DNA of 64,000 bases from Larimichthys crocea (taxonomy: Eukaryota > Chordata > Actinopteri > Sciaenidae): NCBI RefSeq assembly GCF_000972845.2, contig NC_040032.1, positions 11,444,334 to 11,508,333 of the forward strand, written 5' to 3'. Below the pieces are notes generated by a model. It had not been told where the DNA came from. It did not search any database and saw only the letters and a program-made list of their open reading frames with translations. The position numbers and the translations under genes were made by a program. Positions 12,501 through 24,800 of the stretch are shown one piece after another. Within the stretch, counting starts at the first letter, position 1, and each line of letters begins with the position of its first letter.

Positions 12501-15500
12501 ACTAACTCTACAACCCCGAGTGATGTGTTTGCACTGTGTGACTAGTGTACCTGCCACCGTAGCTTCACACAGGACAGTCCTGTGTGCTTTTTGGTGTTTC
12601 ATTACAAGAGGACCTTTCACAAGATAATAAACTGTCCTGTCTGTGGCCTTTAACACAATTATCCACATTATCTCTCTTCCTGAGTTTGTTTTGCATGTCG
12701 TCTGTCTGAAAAAAAAAAACACAGTGTGTAAAAGTTTCAGCAACTCTTTGAGTGTTGCTCTCTCTCAAAAGAACAATCTTATCCCTCCAGCCGCCTCTTC
12801 TTTTTCTGTTTTCCGCCGCTCAAGGTGTATGCAAATAACTTGAGGGGTGAGCCAGGTTACTACAGCATTTCTCAAAGCCGCTGAATGGACCCTGTGTCTG
12901 GACGGAGGCCAGCTGTGTTTGTGTGTGTGTGTGTGTGTTTGGTTGAACCAGAAAGGCCACGGTAGGGGTGCCGTGGTACTAGGTCTCCGCCGGCCTTGAT
13001 TTATTTAATCCTTTTACAATGAGGGGGCCTGTAAACCCATCCATTGAGCGTTAAGCTTTGTCCTGCAACAGTAAGAATCTCTGTCTCCCTCTCCATGGTG
13101 ACTGAAAGAGCAAATTCCTGCAGGGAGCCACACAGCATTGGAAAAATATGCTTGCTCTGCCTAGAATCCACTCTGCTCACCACTAACCTTTGCTGTTTCC
13201 CAGTAAAACCATGGAAATTGTTAACATGCTGCACTGCTCCAGTTAAAATACAGACGATCGAAGCTATTAGGAGTTATTAGTCCTTCGGTCCATGTGTTTG
13301 GGGTGTGTTGTGTTGCAGAGAATAGAGACCGCTCTCTTCACAACCAAAATAAAACTGAGAAATGTTGTTGACATTGATATGAAAACAAAGACAGCCGTCC
13401 TTCTTTCGGCTCCAGACCCACCAGTCACTGACCCAGATGTAGAGCCCCCTCTGTCCCCCTCCTCGGTGCGGGTCTTCGTCATGTCTGGAGACCAGTGATT
13501 TGGGCAGCTGTGAGCACACATGAGCCAAGACAGCTGGTTATGTGAAGGGGAAGGGAAATGGGGGAGAGAATGTGTGTGAGACAGAGTAAGATTTGTCCTC
13601 CCGTTCCCGAGGATCTCAGATCATTTCCTGGTGCTCCGTCTTCTGAGCTGTGAAACTATTCGAGCTCCCTTGTGTAACGTGTCATTGTGCAGCTTCAATA
13701 AGAGACTGTGCTGCTGCTGCTGCTGTAGGCCGCACCTTTGTTTGTGGGAGGCTGCTTGTGATTACAGACTAACAAACTCGGGTTGAGTTGTAAACCGAGA
13801 GCAAGTGTGTAAAACTATTTTTTATTTACGCCTTTGCTCCCTTCAGTGGACCAAACATACCTGCAGTTACATTACTCAGAGCTGTGCTGCATCGTTATTG
13901 TGATCTGTTGCTTTGGTGTCATTACTAAAACAAATTGTCACGTACGTACCGTGTTGTTGCAAAGCTTCAGAGCTCACAGGAGTTTAAACACGAGGTAGAA
14001 ATTGAACTGTAAACTTACATCCCCTTTTTCTTTCCGGGATTGAACCAGACGATTCAGATCAAATGCAAAATAGCAGCTGTAAAGTACTTCATCGACACAA
14101 AGCTCTCATCCTATTTGCTGTATGACATCATGGCAGGAGCTCACCACTTCCTGCACAGGTGACTGTACTGTATCTTGTTTATTCAGCCCTGTGTCGTCTA
14201 TGACTGCTCCTCCACATGATCAGCAGGTTCAGAAGTCAAACTATGATGCTCAGAACCAGCTTGAGTGGGTGATAATAGGGGAAAAAACTGTTTTATAGAG
14301 CACAACATGCTTTGAGTTTTGGACTTTGAGATTTTACTTCTGGCTTTTAAAGCCTTGAATAGTCTGCCTACATTTGTGATCTGCTGTCGTCCTATGAGCC
14401 TGATCCCAGCATGAGATCCTCCGGCAGGGCCCCTCTAATGGGCTCAACTTGCCACCAAAGGTGACCGGGCTTTTGCTGCCGGGGCCCCTCAGCTGTAGAA
14501 ATTCAGCCCAAATCCAGTGTGGCCCAAAAGGCTGATTTCTATTCATTTGAATGGTGTTACCCCGTTTTGGCTGCAGTGGTGCGGGCCACAGGAAGTGCCG
14601 ACACGGTGGAGCAGTTGAGCCAGATTCAGTTTCTGGAGGCTTACTTCACACCGGCCAATCCGGTGATCTGACGAGTCGAACTCCTCCACAGTCAGCCCGG
14701 AAATGTCACTGAAACTGATCCATGATGAGTTCATGGTCTAAACTCCCTGCCTGACAAAAGTCCCTGTCGATCCCTGACGATCTCAGTAAGGCAAACTCAG
14801 TATCCACCTTTAAATCTATTTTAAATCATGTGGTAACTATTTAACCCCTGTATCTTGTTTATATATTAAATTCTTATTGTTCATTGTAACGCAGGGAGGA
14901 GGAAGGACAGTCAGAGGAAGTATTCACATACAAGTCCTGTACTCGCAATCCAACTTCAGTAAAAGCAACTGAAATATTCTCAGTGAAGTATACTGCTAAT
15001 ATTTTAACATACAACTTGAGTAAATGTACTTAGTTACTTTCCAGAACCTTCGTGCTGGGAGAAATCTGAAATGTTTGTCTCTGTGTAACTTGTGAAACGC
15101 GTGTCGAAGCGATCACATGCAGAGGAAAAGTCTGACCGCGGTCTTGTGATTCCGGACCAACAACAAATTAGTTTGACTTTATTTTGACTGATGTCTGCGA
15201 AGCGACTAAGCCAGTTAAAGAATTAATAAGATAATGTTTTCAGGGGGCGCCGACGACGACGACGAGCCCCTTCGGAAGGGGGGGGAGCTGATTTTAAAGT
15301 CAAGGAAAGGACATCGTCTGTGTTCAGAACCGGACTGGAAACGTTCTCCGAGTATCAGCTCGGGGTCGGTTGGACAGCTGTGTACAAGTTTTTTTTTTTG
15401 AGGATATCTCCTCCCACCTGACACCAGACCAGTTGGAGCCTGACAAGTTTTTTTTTTAAATGTGTTTGATTCTGTCAGTGTGGGAGGACGCTGAAACCGT

Positions 15501-15763
15501 AAACCTGGCAGCAGCCAAGAGGAGATTAGGTCAGGGGGGGGGAAGAAAATAAGAATAACAGGAAGTCGTGTTTGAATGTACTTCCACTCTGATATTAACC
15601 GTAACAGCAAAGTATGTCAACTGAACCAGCCCGAGGGTTTGTAACAGCTTTATTTCAACTTGGTGCTTTGAACAATTAGTCCATTTATATTATAATTATT
15701 TTAATTAAACACGCAGCCACATTTGGAGAACTGTGACAGAGGATTGACGTGGATGCTGCATGT

Positions 15764-15812
<49 letters not shown>

Positions 15813-18800
15813 CACTGTGTAAACCAGGAGCTTGTGTCTTGGCTGCCTGACTCCCGTGCTGCCTTCAAATGCCGTTGGAAGTAACATAATCAAGCACGTG
15901 TTGGCAAACATTTTCTTGGACTAGGGCTGTAGAAAGGGAAGTGAACATGAACGCTGTGTGAGCAACTGATGGCCAACACGTTGACACATCTTGTGTATAT
16001 ATACCTGGCCTCAGGTATGGGATCTTAGAAGGAGCAGTAGTGTCGTGAAGTAAGAAATCAAAAAACAGCCAGCAGGCATGGCAACAAGTGTTTTTTTTTA
16101 TTATACCTACTAAAAGTCACTGTTTTGGCCCTTCTTTCTGACTGTGCCAACTATTGCACTTCCTCAACTGAAGTTTGAGGATCAGGAAATGCAGTTCGTC
16201 CACATGAGGCTGGCTCCAGAAGTGAGTCAGTCTCCATAAGTCCCCATGTCCAAATGTCCAACTTCACAGCAGAAATAAACATGTTTACAGCCTGGTACAA
16301 AAAACAGTTTTGGTGTCCGTAGCTAATTTCCCCGTTCATGACAACTGTACTGAGGGTGAATTTATATACAACTCACCTGTTCAGGTTATATTAAGGCTTA
16401 AAGTTATGCAGGATTAAGAGCCGTTGACAGGTGACTTGTTTGAGCACCAGCCCACCTCAGGTCTTTGAATATTTATATTTATTAGTGAGGCGCTGTTGGA
16501 GGCTGGAGTGCCACTAATGTTTGAACACACGTCGTTTTGATCCACCTCTGTCACACTTACTCTGCAAGCGGTAATTCCCATATTTCCGGGAGCCCGTGAA
16601 CGCAGCACATTGTGGTGAAGCGGCGCTGTGCGGACACGAGCTGACAGAGCAGAGAGGACAGTCTGCGGCTCTCCTCCTCCTCCTCCTCCTGCTCCTCCTG
16701 CTCCTGCTGCACCTCCTCCTGCTCCTCTGCTCGGCGTGTCCAAACTCTCAACTTTAAAATAACTTTTCTCACTCGGTTGAAGAGACCTCGCCGGTTTTAG
16801 CGCCTCTCAGCTGAGGTTTCACCGCTGCGAGAATATAGAGAAAGTCTGCGGCTGCACTTTGGACTTGTTGTGTGTGAAATCAGTCATAAAGCCTGAAGGC
16901 CAGCGTTATGAAGCAAAGGTAAGAAAGGAACTGAACTATATGACAGCTCAGTATATTTATTTACTGCAGTATTTCTTCACGGATATGAAATTAAACCAGT
17001 TAAACTTGTGATGCATGACTTTTATTGTGAAAAGGTTTTACTTTGAAGGATGGTAGACCATTAAAGAAGTGTGGAAAATATTGCTCCTTCCTCTCATGAC
17101 TCCACTTTTCCATTTACTCTTATTCATATTCTATTATTATTCTTATGAATAACATTTTGTGTTAGAATATTTATAACTCCCCTCTAGTGTCATTAATATT
17201 CTAAGTGGGAACATTTGACTTTAAAATGCAGTTTTTGTTGTTATTGAACTTGTTTTTTTAGCAAAGAAAGAATAAATATTTGACAGTTAATTATTATAAA
17301 TTTAAATGTATTTATTAAAGGTGGAGTCACGCCCATTTGCCGCTCTCCGTACTGATGCTGCCTGCTGTGGTCCACATTAAACCATTTAGCCTTATTATGG
17401 TGTGAGACCACGCCGGCCTCTGTCCTCTCTTCCTCCCTCTGCTGAAGTTATGTTCACTGGTGCGTTGAGAGCTGGAACAATAAGACATTTTGCTCCTACT
17501 ATCAACACACACTTGTCCAAACAGAGGTCACTGTCACTCATGACTGGCTGTTAATGGGCAGACACTGCTCTGTTGTTTACACACTAAACATCCATCCAGG
17601 GAGATGGTCAGGATGTGTGAATGGGTGTAAACACAGCATTGGATAAGTAATCCAAACATTATCTCCGTGGTAGTCGCCTCTCGGTGAACATCCTTTATTC
17701 AATAACAGCAATCAGGCGAGTGTGGGAAACCCAGTCTATCTCTACTTGCTCTCTGTTTTGGACTATCGCTTTTTTTTATCACCCCCGAACCAGAAGCAGA
17801 GTGTGGATCGGTTTCGGGAGGCCGCGCTCTCATTTTCTGCTCGTGCCCATCTGTTAAGCTTATTTGGAAAGGAGCGAGCCATTTGGTTCTCAGATTCTAG
17901 ACCCGAAATCTGATTTCTCATTTATCTTTTTAAACCTTGGAAACAATCCTAAAGACCTCAGCAGGAGCGATCAGGACGTGATATTTATAATAGACATGAA
18001 AGAAAACGTCTTATTTATACCTTTATACATGCAATGAGAGCGGGTCCTCTCTCCACCATTTTTGTAGTCCATAACGGACAAACCAAACTCTGATCTAGAT
18101 CAGAAGGAGAGGGTGAGACGTGGCAGAGTATTAATTTGGCTGCAATCTGCAACTTCACCACTAGGTGCCACGAAATCCTACACACTGGACCTTTAAGTGG
18201 CTTTAAAAGACAAACTACTTTGTAAAAACTGTCTCTGTCACAATTAGGGATGCAGCGATCAACCAGTTTTACAGTTAACTGCGTAAAGGCTCAGCTACAT
18301 CGACGTTAAAACCGTCAGAGTAGCGGCAAGTTAAGAGTTGATCTTTTCAGTAAAGCAGCAGCAGCAGCAGCATTGCAAACAGACGTAACACATACAAAAG
18401 AGATGTTCCATCAGAAGCTGTGCTCGTTGCGTCCCGGCTCATGATTACTCATGGCAAAAAGAAGTTGACAGACAGAATTTCACACATTCTTCGACTCACA
18501 TGACTGTCAGACTCCTCCGCGTTGCAAACACCCTTAAAAGTCTTAAATCTGAAGCAGAAAATCATCCACGACTCACATTCCTCAGTCAGAAGTGTTTTCT
18601 CACACCATGCAGATCCCGAGATGGATGATGCAATCACATCCGACCCATTCACGTTATGTTTTTACTACAGCGAAGCTGAATTTCCCGCTCAGATGCCTGC
18701 GTGACTTTTGAGTCTCGAGGGCTTGAAAGGGTGAAAGGGCTGAGCCGAGCCGCGAAGTGAGAATTCTGAAGCCCCCGAGGAACGGCGGTCACGCCTACCG

Positions 18801-21800
18801 GTGGCTGTGTATTCAGTGCCACACACACACACACACAGTAGTTGTATCAAATATCTCAGGCTAGAGTCTGCCGATTGGCTCTATGGTGTCACTGCTCTAC
18901 TTTAGGAAGTCTATTGTGTCGCTATGAAGCTCGAGTTTTCCTCCACATCTGTGTCCTTCTCTTTGGAAAAAGCTGCTTGCTAACCGAATAGAATGAGGCG
19001 ACCGGGTTTTGGGTTGGAGCTGGAGAGAGAGGGGGGGGAAAGAGAGAGCATGATGTTTGCCATTACGTCTGCTGTAATGCTTGGCCTGGTTTCTCCTCAC
19101 CCCCGGCTCATCATATCCTCTCTCTCTCGCTGGGCCCTCTTGGGGGAAAAGCCTCGTCATAGTCACACACAGTCGGTTGAAGGGCTGAAACTGAAACCTG
19201 TCCCGGTTCCTCGGGTGTTATGACCATCCTTCCCTGTGTTTTAAGCTTTGGATTTTATCTGTTAGAAATGCAAATGCCAGCGAGGAAAACTGTGAACATC
19301 TGGGCCTCCTACCGCCCCCCCCTGCATCATGGGAAATGAAGGATGCCTTAGTGGGCTGGGAGTTTGACTCATACAACGGACTAAAAGTCATTATATCTCA
19401 GCCATCGCTCTTAAATGAGACCCCTAAATCGCTGGAATACTCCTTTAAGTGCCCACAGGTCATAAATCTTGTAATCAGAGGCTCTATCAGTGCTGCTATT
19501 CTTAAATGAAATGCTTTTACCCTGCTGGATTTCAGCAGTGAGTGCTTCGGAGGCAGTTTCAGCGCCGAGCATGCTTGGGAGAGCTGCCGGCCCTCGGGGC
19601 TGTCATCCAGCTTGACAGTAAGCAGATGGGAGTCTCTGTCCGTCCTCCGGAGAGTCATGCTTGTCATTGCACTCCTCTTCCTCAATCACGTCTTCCAGTC
19701 AAGTCTGGCTTCCTGAATAAAAAGTGACGTGTCAGTGTAAAGCCAAACACAGTCACCCTCCCTCCCTTCCTCCCTTCCTCCTCTACATGATACCGAAGGC
19801 CTTTTTTTGATGCCTCAACAGTGAGTAAACAAAGCTGCCTCAGCAGTTTTGTGTGCGGGCACAGCAGCACAGAAGGAATTTCTCCCTGAGGGGTGAATTG
19901 TTGCTCTGTTTTTTATATTTTTTGAGATGGACCGATGAGTCTTGTTTGCGGATGCCGGCACAGGAGCCCGGCTGTTGATTCACTGTTGATTGTGCTGCTT
20001 CGTTTAAAAAACGGCACACGATAGAGACCCAAAAGTTTGATTCAAACATTATTAATTGAACTCGGGAGGAGAGAAACGGTTATGAATCTGTCTCCGCTGT
20101 CGGGGTTGGTTTATTTTGAGATACCTCGAGCGTCGTCGGAAAGAATTCAACTGTAGAAAACACAAACTGGCAGAATATATTTGATTCATATGATGGCACC
20201 TGTGTGATTATGTGTGACTACAGCATAGAGACATGCAGAGAACAGAGTGCGGACTGTCACTAGTTATTTTTAACAATCATGTGTCCAGTTTTTCTCCCTG
20301 AATCATCTTACTCCACTGACATAACACTCAACAGTATTTGGACTCGTGATAGACAGTTTAATAAAAAAAAGATCAAAATTGATGCAGCACAGACAGCGAG
20401 ATCGTCTTTTTTTTTATTCCATTGTTCCTCCTTGTCAAAACCAGGCATCACAAACTCTACCCACAATGCGGGCTGACCACTGACAGCTTGGTCAGAGTCG
20501 GTGGTGGTGATGGTGGAGGTGGAGGGTGGAGGTTGTTGCGCTTGAAGCGGCTGATGTAGCCGGCAGAGACATCTGCCGCAGAGGTCTGTTGAGCTCACTC
20601 GAACCCAACGCACCCCCACCTCCACCCGAACTTTGCTTTCACGCTCAAGTGACATCACATAAGGACGTTTAGCGGATTCTGCACAGCGGTAGTCAAGCTC
20701 GCCAACACCTGGAAACTATGATGTGTGAAATCAAGAAGTAATGAGTGTCGCTTGACTTTTTTAGTCTTCTACTGTCAGATTAATTCAAGCTACAAAGCAT
20801 CTTTCCATTCCCATCAGCTCATTAGTTTTACTGCGGTCTTGATGTTTGCATTCTGAATGCACTCGACAGACTGTCAATTAAGTCCGCTGTGTACGTTTAG
20901 TATACGAAACGGGCACAGTCATTAAGTTTTACCTAATGATCTCCGGGCGGGAGAGACAACTCTCACACAGCAGAGGTTTTTGTGGATGCTTGTTTTAAGT
21001 CGTTATATTCATGACAGTACGCGTGTGAGCTTCATGATGCCACGAAAGTCTCCCAAAAAAAAGTTCAGATATAAACAGAAACAGAACTTTGGAGCTTTAT
21101 TTAACTGAATAAATACAAAGACAGGATTTTAATGTTCAAACTGACAAACTCTCTGAGTTTGATGCCTGTAACAAGTCCCAGAACAATTGGACCTTGTGTT
21201 GGAAACAGTCTGGACCAGTCTGGAGGACAGTTTGACAGTTTGACAGTTTGAAATGTGAACTCGTCAGACCACAGCACGCCTTTCCACCGCCGTCCATCTC
21301 ACATGATCTCATACCCAGAGAGGCCGTGGCATTTATGGGTGTTGATATCTGATGCCTTAACTTGCTCAACTTTGTTTACCGACACCGATATTCTGACGTG
21401 TTCCTGAGCATGTGCAGTAATACTCTTTATACAATCTGTTTTTAATGCAGCTCTGCCTGAGGGATCACAGTCAGCTTCGTCTCTTATGTGCAAGGATTGA
21501 ATCTTTTCATGAAATTATGCATTGGAGATGGTGAAATCCTAAAATTCATTACGATTGTGTCTTGAGAAACTGTCCCTCGTAGTTTTTCACAAAGCGGTGG
21601 GCCTCGCCTTTCGAGGATGCCCCTTACGTCACCTGTTACAGATTAACTTGTTTACTTGCGTGATGTTGCAAACAGGTGTTTTCTGAACGTTCCACGGCGT
21701 TGCCAGTCTTTCCAACTTTTTTTGGGCCACGTTCAAACTTCGTCTAAGTCGAAAAAGGATTCTCATATCGCTGCTTTCTGTTTTTAATCTCAGCGCTCCA

Positions 21801-24800
21801 ACGTTTTTGGAATCAGGGTTATAATCTCATCACTTCTGACAGATCGTTGCTAAAAGAGCTGCGAGTGAAGACGCTGCCTTGACACTTTTATTGTCTTCTT
21901 GGTATCTTCCAAACACACACACAGTTCAGTCTGAGCTTTTTTCTTTCACTCAGCTTGTTTTGTGTCTGGAGATGGTTTGATGAGCACCGGCCTAGTTTCA
22001 GATGTACCGCAATCGAAGCGGAGCTCGGCGAAGCGCATCAATTAGAAGAGTCTTGTTTAGATTGCAACCTGTGCGTTTGTGTCGGTCTGAAGTCTGGAGG
22101 AGATAAAATAAATATGATGTCAAGGCTGTGAAACACATAAGAGAAGTGATCTTAACTGTTTATAATCAGTTAAAGGACTGTGACCTGGAATATAAATAAA
22201 AACCTGCTGTGTCGCATCAGTTTTTCCACTTAAGCCCAGAGCACCACAGATCGGAGATATTGGTGTGATCGCTCTGTTTTTTGAGAGTTTTAGTGAAGTT
22301 CCAGATGGTCATGCTGAAAGAACAATGATCATCGACCGGAGAGCGAATGGATGTTTTCAATGCTGTCCGATTGTTCCTGGGGTGCTGTTTATTTGAGCGA
22401 GACCGTGTGAGCTGTCAGATTGAATGTCGACGATCCAGGACTGAGAAAGGACAGCTGTGCTGTGGAAGAGCTGAGGCATAAAAGAGACAGAGTTGTTGGT
22501 CAAAGTCGGTGTGAAGGGCAGCGCGATGCAGAGCGTCCACAGGCGATCAAAGAGGGACTAGAAAAAGGTGAGATCCAAGACGAGGATGTTTTACCTGAAG
22601 AGGTGACGGGAGCTGAGGGGCCGATCCACTGACACCGACGAGAGAACAAAAAAAGACAAGGGGCGGACTGGGAGTCGGTGCAGTGAAGGTGTGAAAAGCA
22701 GGGAAGGCTGACTGATGCTGAGAGAGATGCTTTAAATATCAGGATTAGAGGGATCATCTTCACAGAGAGAGGTTTGCTTTGGAATATCCTTGAATATTCA
22801 CCCCAGTGAGTGCAGTGTTAAGATGTTGAAATAGGTTTAACTTGCATCGCTGCACCTACAGTCTGATAAATCTCTTGTTGGATGCACTGTGACATTCGGT
22901 CAGTCGTTTTTCCGTCAGCGTAGCTGCTCTTTATTCTGTATTTTTCAGATTTCTGTCTCAGTTTAAGGCTTAAAGTCTCACTCAAAGCTAAATTGATGCT
23001 TCCATCGTTTAATTTCATCTCCATAATCGAGTCAAGTAACTGCCCCAAGAGTGGAAAAACACTCTGCTACTGTCATCTCCCCGTTGGCTGACAACGTGAC
23101 GATTTTCAGTGAAGATCTTTTCAAACAAACGTCTGGAGTCGAAGCCAGCTCCATTGTTCCTCCGTCCAAATGCAGCTTGTTTGATTCACTTGATAGCCTC
23201 TCCACATCTCTCCAAAGCAGAGAAAACAACTGGTGTGTAGTTTAAGGAGCTTACGACCCTTTCCCAGACATAGTATCTGATCAGTGTGGTTTGGGTTTTT
23301 TAAGTAGGTCTGCTGCTTTTTCTTTTTTTTTTTGTCTTGTTTTGAAGCGGAGCAGAGGATACTGGTGTTGGATGTGGAGGATTCCTTTGTAGTTGCCTGG
23401 GAGGTGGTATTTAAGAACGAAGCTTTCAGCCTCAAGGAAACTACACATGCATAAAGGAAGGGTTTGCATTAGAATGAAGCCCAAACGCACAAAGGGGACA
23501 ACCCTCGTATGGGGTTTCACTCCAGTGCACAGACGGACCTTTTTGTGAAAGCCGATCCAGTGTCAAACCCACACTTACTGTAGAGTAGTAAACAGTCGTG
23601 CGGGAAATCTAAGACGTGTTCCTTCCTCCTTCCTTTTTCCTTCATTCCTCAGTGTCTAAGAAGCACGGGAAGCTGATCACCTTCTTGCGCTCCTTCATGA
23701 AGTCCAGGCCCACCAAGCAGAAGCTGAAGCAGAGAGGCATCCTCCGGGAGAGGGTGTTCGGCTGTGACCTGGGAGAACACCTCCTCAACTCAGGACACGA
23801 TGGTGAGAAACGTGCAGACACACACGGCCCTGAGACGGGCTTTAATTCCTGGTTTCACCTGTTCCCTGGTTAATGCAAACTCACCCTTTACTCCATGTTT
23901 ACCTGATGCACTAATTCCTCTCATGTCATCTCACATCTCTGCCATCAGTGAAACAATCCCTGCAGCCCTTTCACCTTAAAGTTGCTGAGAGTTGCTCTCA
24001 AACGTCTGTTCAATCTGAAGCTGCAGCCAATTATCTTAGCTTAGCATAAAAACAGTTAGACTTGCTCTGCCCGTAAGTAGCAGAATCTGCCAACCAGCGC
24101 CTCTAAAACTCTAATTAACAAGTTCAACATCATTTGTTTACTTTGCACAAAAAAAACAAAGTGTAAAAAGCAACAAGCTGTGGTTTTTACAGGCCTGTTT
24201 CTTGGCTTGGTGCAATGACTTCATGGTTGCTGGTTGGCTGGCAACCTCCCAGTAATGATTAGTCTCAAGGAAGCGGCTGCGCCCGGACAAGAAAAAGACC
24301 ATTATGTGAGGCGACCATCAGCTTTAATTTGAGAATTCACGGTATTTATTTAAGACGCGGCCGTTCTTCTGGCTCTTTTCCATCATGATCCATTAAATGA
24401 TGAAACTTTTACTATGCCCAAAAACACACCTGCTGCTTCTTCCACTCCAACTTTTGAGCTAATGGCATAATCACAGCGTATCTTCTGGAAACACACAGCT
24501 CGCTCTGCATGTAAACACCGGCTCGCTCCGCCAGCCGCCGGCCCTTTCTGCTTGTAATTAAGATATTTGTTTGCCTTAAGTGCATACCTACATTTATCTG
24601 CTGCAGCCACATTGATTTTCCGAGCCTGTCGGCAGCGTGGAGTCTGGCAGGTGAGCTGACGTGATGGTCTCAATGACAGAGTGGGAGGATAATGGTGTCC
24701 TGATTACACTGTAATACCAGCTCCATCCAGCGTAATGATGCTACTCTGCTGCCGAGGCTTGATCAATAACTTTCATTTCAGTTCATGTTGGCACCAACTT

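Larger units (their letters stand above)
12438..23652. other. Large intron (11.2 kb) of arhgap32-like gene
   Basis: It contains LINE debris (14,326-14,835), a 42 bp GT run (15,767-15,808), a GC-rich candidate alternative promoter and first exon (about 16,560-16,918), and a MITE-like repeat end at about 18,020-18,196. The remaining roughly 9 kb shows no recognisable exon or RNA gene. Confidence 0.6.

Noticed and set aside
12222..12743. 173-codon open frame on the minus strand
   Set aside because: It lies antisense to the candidate cassette exon, contains simple-sequence translation (poly-F, MDGRMGDGG from ATCC repeats) and has no recognised similarity.
13319..13498. Open stretch after TTGCAG ending GDQ and stop, resembling a terminal exon
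   Set aside because: In the phase delivered by the upstream exons it hits a stop after about 17 codons, and no AATAAA follows closely. Probably chance.
14049..14158. Exon-like open stretch (TIQIKCKIAAVKYF... to HHFLH) with AG and GT at its ends
   Set aside because: It is open only in phase 0 in and phase 2 out, whereas the gene needs phase 1 in and out at this intron. The compatible frames contain stops. No family recognised.
16673..16731. Translation of the CTC/CTG triplet tract as Glu- or Gly-rich protein on the minus strand
   Set aside because: A product of simple triplet repeats in a GC-rich promoter-like island, without similarity to any protein.
22420..22632. 70-codon charged open frame (MNVDDPGLRKDSCAVEE...)
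   Set aside because: No acceptor/donor pair compatible with the gene phase and no family recognised; single isolated open stretch in an 11 kb intron.
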